NCBI RefSeq assembly: GCF_900110275.1
Contig: NZ_FODC01000002.1
Span: forward strand, 372,001 to 436,000
DNA length: 64,000 nucleotides
DNA from: Duganella sp. CF517
GTDB lineage: Bacteria > Pseudomonadota > Gammaproteobacteria > Burkholderiales > Burkholderiaceae_D
Direction of reading: 5' to 3'
In this document: positions 9,494 through 18,481 of the stretch, piece after piece
How positions within the stretch are numbered: position 1 is the first letter of the stretch
How the letters are laid out: the number at the start of each line of letters is the position of its first letter
Made by a program: the position numbers and the translations under genes
Notes under the pieces: generated by a model
Database searches by the model: none
What the model saw: the letters and a program-made list of their open reading frames with translations, nothing else
Told to the model about the DNA's origin: nothing

Positions 9494-9656
9494 TTGTTTC
9501 GTCTCCTGATTCGAATGCCGTTTTGCCTGACACAGGCCCTACATTTCTAGCTCGTTACCGTACAGGTCTATGCCCATTTTTACAGATTTTCGCAGGGCGG
9601 ATTAGGCACCGCCGTAATCCGCCATGAGCCGCCATGAGCCGCCAGCGGCGTCACCT

Positions 9657-11447
9657 TCAATGATTATGCCGCGCCGGATTATCCGCCACGCCACGGTATG
9701 GTACAGCCAGTTCCATGCAAGCGCCGCTTTCCATCTGCCCCACGGTGCTGCGGTAGATTTCCTGCCACGGCGTCTGGCTGGCCGGGATGGCCGGCAGCGC
9801 GCCCTTCTTGCGTTCTTCCCACTCGGCCTGCGGCACCAGCGCGTCGCAGGTGCCGGCGTTCAGGTCGACGCGGATCATGTCGCCGGTGCGCAGCCATGCC
9901 AGGCCGCCACCGACGGCGCTCTCCGGCGACGCGTTCAGGATCGACGGGCTGTCCGAGGTGCCGGACTGGCGGCCGTCGCCCAAGGTCGGCAGCCAGTTGA
10001 TGCCACGCTTGACCAGCGCGTCCGGCGGTTGCATGTTCACCACCTCGGCCGAACCGGGCCAGCCCACCGGACCGGCGCCGCGAATCACCAGGATGCAGTC
10101 CTCGTCGATGTTCAGCGCCGGATCGTTGATGCGGTTGTGGTAATCGGTCGAACCGTCGAACACCACGGCGCGCGACTCGAAGATGTTCTCCTGGCCCGGC
10201 TTGCTCAGATAACGCTCGCGGAAGGCCGGCGAAATCACGCTGGTCTTCATGATGGCGAAGTCGAACAGGTTGCCCTTCAAGACGAAGAAACCGGCATCTT
10301 CTTTCAACGGTGCGTTGAACGGGAAGATCACTTCGCGGTCGTGCGTTTCCTTGCCGGCCAGGTTGTCGCGCATGGTGCGGCCGGTGACGGTGGCGCGTTC
10401 CGAGCGCAGCATGCCCTGCTGCTCCAGCTCCCACATCACGGCCGGCACGCCGCCCGCGCGGTGGAACCGCTCGCCCAGGAATTTACCGGCGGGCTGCATG
10501 TTCAGCAGCAGCGGCACCTTGTGGCCGTATTCCATCCAGTCGCTCGAATGCAGCTCGACGCCGGCGTGGCGCGCCATCGCGACGATGTGCTGCTGCGCGT
10601 TGGTCGAACCGCCGATGGCGGCGTTGACGACGATCGCGTCGAGGAAGGCGTCGCGGTTCAGGATCGACGAAGGCTTGATGTCCAGCTTTGCCATCTCGAC
10701 GATGCGGCGGCCGGTTTCATACGCCATCTGGCCGCGCTCGCGGTACGGCGCGGGAATCGCCGAGCAGCCGGTCAGCGACATGCCCAGCGCCTCGGCGATG
10801 GCGTTCATCGTCGATGCCGTGCCCATGGTGTTGCAGTGTCCCGCCGACGGCGCCGACGCGGCGGCGATCTGCAGGAACTTCTCGTTGTCGATGGTGCCGG
10901 CAGCCAGCTGGCGGCGGCCCTTCCAGATCGCCGCGCCGGAACCTGCCAGCTCGCCTTCGAACCAGCCGTCCAGCATCGGGCCGCCGGACAGCACGATGGC
11001 GGGAATATCCACCGTCGACGCGGCCATGATCTGCGAAGGCGTGGTCTTGTCGCAGCCGGTGGTCAGGACCACGGCGTCGATCGGATAGCCGTGCAGGATC
11101 TCGACCAGGCCCATATAGGCTAGGTTGCGGTCGATCGCCGCCGTCGGACGGCGGCAGTTCTCGAAGATCGGATGCAGCGGGAATTCCATCGCGATGCCGC
11201 CGGCGTCGCGGATGCCGTCGCGCACGCGCTTGGCCAGTTCCAGATGGATGCGGTTGCACGGGCTGATGTCGCTGCCGCTTTGGGCGATGCCGATGATCGG
11301 CCGGCCCGAGCGCAGTTCTTCCGGCGTGATCCCGTAGTTCATGAAGCGCTCCAGATAGAGCGCGGTCATGTCGATGTGGTCTGGATTGTCGAACCAGTCT
11401 TGCGAGCGGTAGCGGCGTGGCTGCTGGTTGTTCATGTCATTACCCAT
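9657..11447 (-). CDS. xylD: D-xylonate dehydratase (IlvD/Edd family)
   Basis: This 596-residue member of the Fe-S dehydratase family shows the cysteine motifs SGSDISPCNRIH, TTGCDKTTPSQ and GHCNTMGTASTMNAIAEALG, which ligate the cluster. A C-terminal GDGRQSGTSDSPSILNASPE also fits. Its place next to a xylose dehydrogenase and a keto-deoxy-xylonate dehydratase domain points to D-xylonate dehydration to 2-keto-3-deoxy-D-xylonate, the third Weimberg step. It begins 4 bases after the xylXB stop, so translation is coupled. A second in-frame ATG four codons in is an alternative start. Related sugar acids such as L-arabonate are possible substrates. Confidence 0.88.
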   Translation of the reverse strand: MGNDMNNQQPRRYRSQDWFDNPDHIDMTALYLERFMNYGITPEELRSGRPIIGIAQSGSDISPCNRIHLELAKRVRDGIRDAGGIAMEFPLHPIFENCRRPTAAIDRNLAYMGLVEILHGYPIDAVVLTTGCDKTTPSQIMAASTVDIPAIVLSGGPMLDGWFEGELAGSGAAIWKGRRQLAAGTIDNEKFLQIAAASAPSAGHCNTMGTASTMNAIAEALGMSLTGCSAIPAPYRERGQMAYETGRRIVEMAKLDIKPSSILNRDAFLDAIVVNAAIGGSTNAQQHIVAMARHAGVELHSSDWMEYGHKVPLLLNMQPAGKFLGERFHRAGGVPAVMWELEQQGMLRSERATVTGRTMRDNLAGKETHDREVIFPFNAPLKEDAGFFVLKGNLFDFAIMKTSVISPAFRERYLSKPGQENIFESRAVVFDGSTDYHNRINDPALNIDEDCILVIRGAGPVGWPGSAEVVNMQPPDALVKRGINWLPTLGDGRQSGTSDSPSILNASPESAVGGGLAWLRTGDMIRVDLNAGTCDALVPQAEWEERKKGALPAIPASQTPWQEIYRSTVGQMESGACMELAVPYRGVADNPARHNH

Positions 11448-11451
11448 ATCT

Positions 11452-13419
11452 TTATGCGCCGTACCAGCCGGCGTCGACGAAGTATTCGCGACCGGAGCAG
11501 GCCGAGGCGCTGTCCGAGGAAAGGAACAGCGTTATCGCCGCCACGTCGTCCACTTGCACGCGCTTTTTCAGGCACTGGCCGGCCAGGATGCGGGCTTCCT
11601 CGTCCGGCGTGTGCCACAGCGCTTCCTGGCGCGGCGTGCGTACGCCACCAGGGATAATGCAATTGACACGGATATTATCAGGTCCGAGATCGCGCGCAAG
11701 GCCACGGGTCATGCCCTCGATGGCGGCTTTGGCCATCATGTACAAGGTCAGGTCCGGCAGCGCCAGGTGCCACGAGATCGAACCGAAGTTCAGGATCACG
11801 CCGCCGCCCTGCTCGCGCATGCCCTGCGCGACGGCCTTGGCGCAGAAATATTGGTGGCGCAGGTTGACCGCCATGCGGCCTTCCCAGTATGCCGGCGTGA
11901 CGTCGGCCAGGTTGTGGCGGTCGTCGTTGGCGGCGTTGTTGATCAGGATATCGACGGTGCCGATGTCGGCGAAGGTCTTGGCCAGCACATCGAGGTTGGT
12001 CAGGTCGCAGTGCAGGTACTTCGGCGGCACCGGCAAGGTCGACAAGGTCTGCTCCAGCGCGCGCGAGTCGGCTTCGGCGATATCGAGGAAGGTCACGCGG
12101 GCGCCCTGGCGCGCATACGCCTCGACGATGCCGGCGCCGATGCCGCTGCCGCCGCCGGTGACGACCACGCGCTTGCCGGCCAGGCTAGGATAGATCGCCT
12201 GTTCCGGCTTGGTCTGCGCGGCCGGCTTGGCGGCCACCGTGGCGGAAACGGCAGCGGAAGCGCGGGCGCGGTTCATCAGCGCGCGCACGCCGTAGGTCCA
12301 TGGTGCGATCTGGTCGCTGCGCTGCACGTGGTTGACCAGCGCGCCCAGCGAAGGCGTCGAGATGCTGACACGGTCGCCCAGGTGGTGGGTGAAACCGCCG
12401 CCGACGGCGTCGCGGTCTTTGATCGGCGAGAACATCGTACCGAGGAACAGCATGAAGCCGTCCGGGTACTGGTGGTGGCGGCCGCACACCTGGCTGACCA
12501 GGTCCAGCGGATCGCGGCTGATTTCGCGCATGCGGCTGGCGCCGGCCAGACGGAAATCGTCGTCCTGGCCTTCGATCAGCATGCTCACTTCCGCGTTGCG
12601 GATGGTGTCGATGGTGAAGTGTTCGTCGAACAGGCGGATGAACGGGCCGATCGCGCACGAACCGTTGTTGTCCTTGGCTTTACCGAGCAACAGCGCGCTG
12701 CGGCCTTCGATGTCGCGCAGGTTGACGTCGTTGCCCAGGGTGGCGCCGAGCACCTTGGCCTGGCTGTTGACGGCCAGGACGATCTCCGGCTCCGGGTTGT
12801 TCCACTTCGAATCAGGATGCAGGCCGACGTCGGCGCCCACGCCGACAGCGGACATCGGCTGCGACTTGGAGAACACCTCGGCGTCCGGGCCGATACCGAC
12901 TTCCATGTACGGCGACCACAGGCCGCGCTCGATCAGGTCGGCCTTCAGCTTGGCCGCCTCCGGCGAACCGGGACGGATGGCCGACAGGTCGGAACCGATG
13001 ATGGTCTGGATTTCGGCGCGCAGCGCGTTGGCGCGCGACGGATCGCCGGCGGCCTGCTCTTCGATCACGCGTTCCAGCAGGCTGACCGCGAAGGTCACGC
13101 CGCAAGCCTTGATCGCCTGCAGGTCGCAAGGGGCCAGCAGGCGCGGGATGCCGTCGTCGGCGGAGCCGCCGATGGCGTTCTCCAACAAGGCCTGCACGGG
13201 GCCGAGCGATTCGCCGGGAGCGGAACGGGCCACTTCCAGCGCGTCGTCGCGCTCCAGCAAATCGGACATGGTCGGGGCGTGGCCGGTGATGTCGAACACC
13301 TCGCCGTTGCGTACGGCGACCACACATGGTCCGTTGATGACGCCATTGCGCCACACACGTCCCACCAGCACTGCGCGGCTCACATCGTCCGGCAGCATCG
13401 AATTTATATTATTTTCCAA
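11452..13419 (-). CDS. Fused 2-keto-3-deoxy-xylonate dehydratase / D-xylose dehydrogenase
   Basis: One continuous reading frame of 655 residues joins two enzymes. Residues 1 to about 382 are a fumarylacetoacetate-hydrolase-fold dehydratase of the XylX type, with metal-ligand NPEPEIVLAV (E210, E212) and GNDVNLRD. An Ala-rich linker (about 383-409, RASAAVSATVAAKPAAQTKP) leads to a short-chain dehydrogenase with TGGGSGIG (421-428), NNAA, serine near 547 and YMMAK (Y560, K564), as expected for XylB. The enzyme would thus catalyse the first (xylose to xylonolactone) and fourth (keto-deoxy-xylonate to 2-ketoglutarate semialdehyde) Weimberg steps. The TTG start at 13419 is chosen because GGAGAGAG precedes it and the predicted transcript begins near 13452. 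An ATG at 13398 is the alternative. No frameshift is seen at the junction. Confidence 0.85.
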   Translation of the reverse strand: MENNINSMLPDDVSRAVLVGRVWRNGVINGPCVVAVRNGEVFDITGHAPTMSDLLERDDALEVARSAPGESLGPVQALLENAIGGSADDGIPRLLAPCDLQAIKACGVTFAVSLLERVIEEQAAGDPSRANALRAEIQTIIGSDLSAIRPGSPEAAKLKADLIERGLWSPYMEVGIGPDAEVFSKSQPMSAVGVGADVGLHPDSKWNNPEPEIVLAVNSQAKVLGATLGNDVNLRDIEGRSALLLGKAKDNNGSCAIGPFIRLFDEHFTIDTIRNAEVSMLIEGQDDDFRLAGASRMREISRDPLDLVSQVCGRHHQYPDGFMLFLGTMFSPIKDRDAVGGGFTHHLGDRVSISTPSLGALVNHVQRSDQIAPWTYGVRALMNRARASAAVSATVAAKPAAQTKPEQAIYPSLAGKRVVVTGGGSGIGAGIVEAYARQGARVTFLDIAEADSRALEQTLSTLPVPPKYLHCDLTNLDVLAKTFADIGTVDILINNAANDDRHNLADVTPAYWEGRMAVNLRHQYFCAKAVAQGMREQGGGVILNFGSISWHLALPDLTLYMMAKAAIEGMTRGLARDLGPDNIRVNCIIPGGVRTPRQEALWHTPDEEARILAGQCLKKRVQVDDVAAITLFLSSDSASACSGREYFVDAGWYGA

Positions 13420-13458
13420 GGTCTCTCTCTCCAAGCAGGCTAGCAAACTGCGTGGGAG

Positions 13459-13516
13459 ATTTTCACCTTATTCAGGGGTGGGGGCAATTATGAAAACCGC
13501 CAAGCACGGTCATGAT
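13459..13516 (-). promoter_or_regulatory. Promoter C with xylose-regulon element (xylXB-xylD operon)
   Basis: Positions 13484-13516 align without gaps to the elements at 5492 and 18407 (24 of 33 bases match the GH74 copy). A -35 TTGCCC (13482-13487), 17-base spacer and -10 GAAAAT (13459-13464) follow in exactly the same geometry. It lies in the gap between xylR and xylXB, so xylXB can be induced separately from the upstream genes. XylR as the binding protein is inference. Confidence 0.6.
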
Positions 13517-13575
13517 TTACGCGTAATTTGGTCAATTACGTTAAACCCGGGCGGCGCGGCGCCGACCGGCCCAAT

Positions 13576-14811
13576 TCAGGCGACGCTGCGCAAGGCCGGC
13601 GGCGCGCCCTCCGGCGCGGCCGCCGCTTCCGGGCATTTGAGCATGCGGTCCTGGTAGGCGCGCGGGGTGCAACCCAGCTCGCGCTTGAACACCGCGTGCA
13701 TGTACTGGACGGAGGTGAAGCCGCACGTCAGCGCCACCTCGGCGATGCTGCTGTCGCCGCGCGCCAGGCGCTCGGTGGCCGCGTCAAGCTTGAAGCGCAA
13801 AATCACATCGTGCACGCTGCAATCGAGCTCCTGGCGGAAGTACGACTCCAGCGACGAACGCGAAATGCCGACATATTCGGCCACCTGGTGGGTCTTGATG
13901 CCCTGGCAGGCGTACTGGCGGATGAAATGGCGCGCGCGCATCACGTGCGGATGCTTGGGCGCCTCGTGGCGGGTGGAAGTCTGGACGTTGATGCCGACCG
14001 GCGGCACCATCACGCGCGTGCCCTGCAGGCGCACGCCGTGCAGCATCTGGTCCAGCAGGTGGGCGGCGGTGCGGCCCATCTCCTGGGCGCCCTGGATCAC
14101 GGAACTGAGGGGGATGCGGGTGAGCATGCGCGCCAGCGGATCGTTGTCGATGCCGATCAGCGCCACCTGCTCCGGCACCTCGATATTGGCCATGATGCAC
14201 GCTTGCAGCAGCTGGCGCGCGCGGGCGTCGGTGACGGCGATGATGCCGACCGGCTTGGGCAGGCTGTGCAGCCATTTGATCTGCTGTTCGACCGCCTCGT
14301 CCCACGAGGCGGCGCTGGTGCCCAGGCCGCGATAGATCTGCGGCTCCATCTTGTCGTCGGCCATCAGCTTGCGGAAGGCGGTCTCGCGCTCCTGCGCCCA
14401 GCGGTTTTCCTGCGCCTCCGGCAGGCTGAACATGGCGAAATGGCGCAGCCCGGCCTCGATTAGATGATCGTGGGCAAGTTTAATCAGTTTGAAGTTGTCG
14501 GTCGCGACGTAGGGCACGCCGCTCGGGTAGTTGCTCTCGCTGGCGTAGGAGCCGCCCACGGCCACCACCGGGATGCGGGTGCGCGCGAGCGCGGCGGCCA
14601 CGGCCGGATCGTCGAAGTCGGCGATGATGCCGTCGCCCTGCCAATGTTCGATACCGGGCAGGCGCAGGCGGAAGTCTTCCTCCAGGAACAAGTCCCAGGA
14701 GGCGCGGGTGCTGCTTAAATGCGCGGCAATACCGGCGATGACTTCGCGGTCAAAAATCTTGTTTGCGTTAAATAACAGCGCAATACGGTGGGACTTCATC
14801 GGCATCTTCAA
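13576..14811 (-). CDS. xylR: Xylose-responsive transcriptional activator, XylR type
   Basis: This regulator of 411 residues joins a LacI/PBP-like ligand domain (about 8-285, with IALLFNANKIFDREVIAGIA and ALIGIDNDPLARMLTRIPLSSV) to a C-terminal AraC-type DNA-binding domain (about 295-390). The two helix-turn-helix units are at GIKTHQVAEYVGISRSSLES and SIAEVALTCGFTSVQYMHAV. E. coli XylR has this architecture and about 392 residues, and it binds D-xylose to activate xyl promoters. The gene lies between the GH74 fusion and xylXB on the same strand, 126 bases after GH74. It is the best candidate for binding the shared promoter elements. The last 25 residues are a poorly conserved Ala/Pro tail. Confidence 0.9.
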   Translation of the reverse strand: MKMPMKSHRIALLFNANKIFDREVIAGIAAHLSSTRASWDLFLEEDFRLRLPGIEHWQGDGIIADFDDPAVAAALARTRIPVVAVGGSYASESNYPSGVPYVATDNFKLIKLAHDHLIEAGLRHFAMFSLPEAQENRWAQERETAFRKLMADDKMEPQIYRGLGTSAASWDEAVEQQIKWLHSLPKPVGIIAVTDARARQLLQACIMANIEVPEQVALIGIDNDPLARMLTRIPLSSVIQGAQEMGRTAAHLLDQMLHGVRLQGTRVMVPPVGINVQTSTRHEAPKHPHVMRARHFIRQYACQGIKTHQVAEYVGISRSSLESYFRQELDCSVHDVILRFKLDAATERLARGDSSIAEVALTCGFTSVQYMHAVFKRELGCTPRAYQDRMLKCPEAAAAPEGAPPALRSVA

Positions 14812-14937
14812 CTACCTCAATCGGAAACGGCACGTCTCATCGCACCCTCTCGCGGATGCGATTTGTATTGTGGCATGATTCCGTCACGATTTAGATGAAA
14901 AAGACGTTCCCGTCCGTAAATGAAGCCATCTATTCGG

Positions 14938-17900
14938 CTATTTTTCTCCTGTCAGAGGGGTAGGTTTCCCAAATACGATGCCTCGGCCGGCCGTACTCAT
15001 GAAAACGATGCCAAAAGTGTTAAGGTCACCGATAACGAATTGGGCATCGCCCGGACCGCCGTATTGATGATCGTCGTCATTAATACGTAGCCAGGTGGCG
15101 CCGTCGCCCTTCTCGATGTCGGTCGAGCGGAACACGCCGCGCACGCCGCCGACGGTGCCCCATATATAGACGGCGGGATAATTGGCGCCCGGCGCCGCCT
15201 TGCCGAAGCCGACCGCCGCCGCGTAGCTGACGCCCGGCAGCTTGGTAAAGCGCTTGCCGGCATCGGTCGAACGGGCCAGGCCGCCGTCGTATTGCGGCAC
15301 CCAGATGTCGCCCTCGCGGCCCGGCGCCGCGCGCAGCACCGCGCGCGTGCGCTTGGCCGACGCCAGCGCGCCGGCCGGGGCGAAACTGGCGCCACCGTCA
15401 GTGCTCACCAGTACATGGTCGCCGCCGATGGCGTAAAACTTCCTGGCGTCGACCGGATCGGCCACCGGACGGGCGCCGCCCAGGCCCTGGACCGGGTTCC
15501 AGCTGTCGCCGCCGTTGGTGCTGACGTAGCTGGTCTCCGATTTCTCCGGGCTGTGCACGATCGTCTTGCCGTCGGCGCTGAGCGCCAGCTGGCCTTTCGT
15601 GCCGTGCATGGACGCGGTTTTTTTCCAGCTCACGCCCATGTCGTTGGAGATGTACATCGCGCTGCCGGCGCGGGCCACCACGTTGGGATTGCCGGCCGCG
15701 TAGTCCAGACCCCAGGTCGTGCCCATGGTCGGCGTGTGGATCGGCGAATACCTGGTCGGATCGGTGTGGCGGAAGCCATCGTAGTCGCCGATGGCCGAAA
15801 TCACCGGGCCGCCGGGAATGCTGACCAGGTTGAGCGGCACCGATTCCTCCAGCCCCTCGTCCTCGAACTTCCAGATCGCCGGCGCGGCGTTGATGTCGGT
15901 CGAATTGAAGATGCCGTTGCCGGAGACGACCATCAGCTTCCTGGTGTCGAAGGGATCGAATTCCACGCTGGCCGCCCAGTGTATGAAGCTGCCGGCGATC
16001 CAGCTGACGCCATTGGCGTCGATCTTCACGCCCTGGTCGACGATGCTCTTCCAGCTCTTGCCGCCGTCGAGCGTCTCGAAGAACTGGTCGCGGATCGCGT
16101 TGGTGTGGTTGCGGTAGTAGCTGATGGTGGTGACCACCATGCGCTTGGGATTACCCGGATCGACGGTGATGCCGGCATAGGCGCGGTTCAGCGGCGGCGA
16201 GATATCGGCCCACTTCTTCGCGGCGATATCGTACTGCCACACGCCGCCCTCCTCCAGGCCTTCGCCGTGGGCGACGTCGCCCCACGGACCGGCGCCCTTG
16301 GCGAACGTCACCACCAGCTTGCCGCCGGCCAGCACGGCGCGGTGCGGCATCAGCCTGGACGGGCCGCCCGCCATCGCGCTGAAGGTTTTCCCGGCGTCCT
16401 CGGACACATACATATTGGCGCCGTCCTTGCCGAAGCGCGAGATACCGGCGAACAGGCGCTGCGTGGCGCCGTCCTTGACGCTGGACGGGTCGAGCACGAC
16501 CAGGCTCACGCCGTTCTTGTTGACCGGCGTGGTGGTCACGTCCAGGCCATCGAGGCGGCGCCAGGTCATGCCCTCGTCGACGCTCTTGAACATGCCGTTG
16601 GCGCGCGTGCCGATGTACAGGACCTTGCCGTCGGCCGGATCGACCTGCAGCTTCTCGCCGTTGCCGCGCCCCATGCCGTTGCCATGCACCTTGAACTGGC
16701 TGGTGACGTCGATCTTGGTGAAGGTTTTGCCGTAGTCGCTCGATTTCAGGATCGCGCTGGCGCCGCCGTTCAGGTACTCGATACCGGTCGACATATACAC
16801 CCGGCCCGGCGTGGTCGGATCGATGGCGATCGACTCCACGCCCAGCAGGCCGGTCTCGCGGTCGGACACCCAGTCCATCAGCGCGATCCAGCGCTTGTTC
16901 GGCGCGTCCCAGCGGTAGGCGCCGCCGACGTCGGTGCGCAGGTAGATCAGGTCTTTCTCGGTTTTGCTGGTGATGATGCCGGAGACGAAACCGCTGCCGC
17001 CGATGGCCACCGGCTGCCATGCATAAGGCACGCCCGCATCCCCCGCCGCCGGCATCAGCTTTTTCAGCTCCGGCGCCAGCGCCTTGGCCCATATCTCATA
17101 GCCCTTCTCGTTCGGATGCAGCAGGTCCGGCATGATGTCGGTCGACAGCGTGCCGTCCGGCGCCAGGAACTGTTGGTTGAAATCGGCGAAAAACACCTTC
17201 TGGTTGTCGGCGTAGCCGGCGATGATGGCGTTGACCTTGTTGTTGATTTCGCGCAGAGGGTCGTTCGGCTTTTCGCCGCGCGGGAAGATCGCCAGCAGCA
17301 GGATCCTGGTGTCCGGCAGGCGGCGCCGCAGCTCCTCGATATTGCGCTTGATGCCGGCGGCCGTGGTCTTGGGCTCCTCCTGGCGGTGGCCGGTGTTATT
17401 GGTGCCGAACATCAGCACCGCGACCTTGGGCGCGATGCCATCGACCTCGCCATGCTGAAGGCGCCACAGCACATTCTCGGTGCGGTCGCCGCCGAAGCCC
17501 AGCGCCAGGCCGTTCATCGGCTTGTAATAGCGATCCCAGACCGGCGCCCCCTCCTTCTCCCAGCCCTGGGTGATGGAGTCGCCGATGAAGACGATCTGGC
17601 TGTTAGCGCCCATCGCCTTGACTTGCGCCAGCTTGTCCTCGTGGCGTTTGGTCCACCAGCCGATCGACCACGATTCATTGAGCTTGTCCGGCGTGACCGA
17701 CACGGTGCGGTAGTCGGGACAGCTGGCGTTCGGCTTGCCGGTCTTGAGGATCTTGACGTTGGCGATGGCCACCTCGCCGGTGCCGGTGCCTTCCAGCGCG
17801 AACGGCCGCGCCACTTTGCTGAAGTCGTCGCCGTCGCGCGCGAAGCAGCTCATGGCGAACGCCACGCGCCGCCAGCCCTTGCCCGCCGCCTCGCGGCCCG

Positions 17901-18348
17901 GCAGCACATAGGGCACGCTGCGCTCGCACTTGTCGCCGCAGCCGACCTTGAAATTGATGCCGCCGTTGCCGAGCTCCTTGACGTTGACGTCCAGCGCCAG
18001 CACGCCCTTGGCCATGTACGGCCGCAGGTCGAGCGGCTGCTTGCCGCCGTCGATGCGCAGGCCCGCGTACCAGGTGTCCTTCCATTGCAGGGTCAGCGCG
18101 TCGTCGGCCTGCTTCATGCCGGACTTGCTGACGCTCACGCTACCGTTGGGCGACTTGTTCGCCGGTGCAATGACGGCGCTGGCGCCGTCGAGCATTTTTT
18201 GCGTTTCGAAATCGGCGACGGCCGGCTGCAAGGCGCCCGACGGGCGGCCGTTATAAATATTGAGTTCGTTGGTCGGCGCGGCTGCGCCTGCCTGGGCCGC
18301 GCAGGCGAGCGCGATGGCGGCGTAGGCACGCCGATGGGTGATGGTCAT
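14938..18348 (-). CDS. Secreted fusion: carbohydrate-binding-like domain, SGNH esterase, GH74 xyloglucanase
   Basis: This 1136-residue exported protein has a signal peptide ending AQAGAAA. Residues about 30-205 resemble the galactose-binding-like C-terminal domain of ExoP-type glucanases. Residues about 225-432 are an SGNH/GDSL esterase with GDSITQGW (Ser258), GFGGDRTENV, GTNNTGH (Asn317) and DLLHPN (Asp408, His411), a full catalytic set. From about 440 to the end lies a GH74 beta-propeller pair with YLRTDVGGAYRW (Asp473) and TTWGLDYAAGN, which carry the two catalytic aspartates. The esterase probably removes acetyl groups while GH74 cuts the glucan backbone. The start at 18348 is chosen because the longer frame would run through its own promoter; the predicted transcript begins near 18375. 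The fusion is unbroken. Confidence 0.88.
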   Translation of the reverse strand: MTITHRRAYAAIALACAAQAGAAAPTNELNIYNGRPSGALQPAVADFETQKMLDGASAVIAPANKSPNGSVSVSKSGMKQADDALTLQWKDTWYAGLRIDGGKQPLDLRPYMAKGVLALDVNVKELGNGGINFKVGCGDKCERSVPYVLPGREAAGKGWRRVAFAMSCFARDGDDFSKVARPFALEGTGTGEVAIANVKILKTGKPNASCPDYRTVSVTPDKLNESWSIGWWTKRHEDKLAQVKAMGANSQIVFIGDSITQGWEKEGAPVWDRYYKPMNGLALGFGGDRTENVLWRLQHGEVDGIAPKVAVLMFGTNNTGHRQEEPKTTAAGIKRNIEELRRRLPDTRILLLAIFPRGEKPNDPLREINNKVNAIIAGYADNQKVFFADFNQQFLAPDGTLSTDIMPDLLHPNEKGYEIWAKALAPELKKLMPAAGDAGVPYAWQPVAIGGSGFVSGIITSKTEKDLIYLRTDVGGAYRWDAPNKRWIALMDWVSDRETGLLGVESIAIDPTTPGRVYMSTGIEYLNGGASAILKSSDYGKTFTKIDVTSQFKVHGNGMGRGNGEKLQVDPADGKVLYIGTRANGMFKSVDEGMTWRRLDGLDVTTTPVNKNGVSLVVLDPSSVKDGATQRLFAGISRFGKDGANMYVSEDAGKTFSAMAGGPSRLMPHRAVLAGGKLVVTFAKGAGPWGDVAHGEGLEEGGVWQYDIAAKKWADISPPLNRAYAGITVDPGNPKRMVVTTISYYRNHTNAIRDQFFETLDGGKSWKSIVDQGVKIDANGVSWIAGSFIHWAASVEFDPFDTRKLMVVSGNGIFNSTDINAAPAIWKFEDEGLEESVPLNLVSIPGGPVISAIGDYDGFRHTDPTRYSPIHTPTMGTTWGLDYAAGNPNVVARAGSAMYISNDMGVSWKKTASMHGTKGQLALSADGKTIVHSPEKSETSYVSTNGGDSWNPVQGLGGARPVADPVDARKFYAIGGDHVLVSTDGGASFAPAGALASAKRTRAVLRAAPGREGDIWVPQYDGGLARSTDAGKRFTKLPGVSYAAAVGFGKAAPGANYPAVYIWGTVGGVRGVFRSTDIEKGDGATWLRINDDDHQYGGPGDAQFVIGDLNTFGIVFMSTAGRGIVFGKPTPLTGEK

Positions 18349-18381
18349 TAAGCTGTCTCGTGGAGATGGTATTTTCCAGCT

Positions 18382-18439
18382 ATTCTGCAAGCAGCGCCGA
18401 GCCGCCGCAATTGCGAAAATCACCAAGCGGGCGAATGAT
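18382..18439 (-). promoter_or_regulatory. Promoter B with xylose-regulon element (GH74 fusion)
   Basis: The element spans 18407-18439 and includes a CGCAATTGCG palindrome at its gene-proximal end. A -35 TTGCGG (18405-18410), a 17-base spacer and -10 CAGAAT (18382-18387) follow, with CTTGCARAAT at the same distance as in promoter A. A leader of about 27 bases to the ATG at 18348 results. It is 30 of 33 identical to the element before the TonB receptor, over 12 kb away. Confidence 0.65.
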
Positions 18440-18481
18440 ATTGGGCCCGGCGCCGGAGCGCCACGGGCTACGACCGTCGGC

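Noticed and set aside
9571..9602. Possible fourth regulon element before xylF (GATTTTCGCA with GCCC upstream)
   Set aside because: A ten-base identity, but the orientation is reversed relative to xylF, the inner spacing differs by two bases, and no matching -35/-10 pair follows.
18407..18439. Reading the shared element as a sigma-54 promoter (TTGG ... TTGC)
   Set aside because: The spacing between GG and GC does not fit the -24/-12 rule in any of the three copies, whereas the sigma-70 geometry fits all three.
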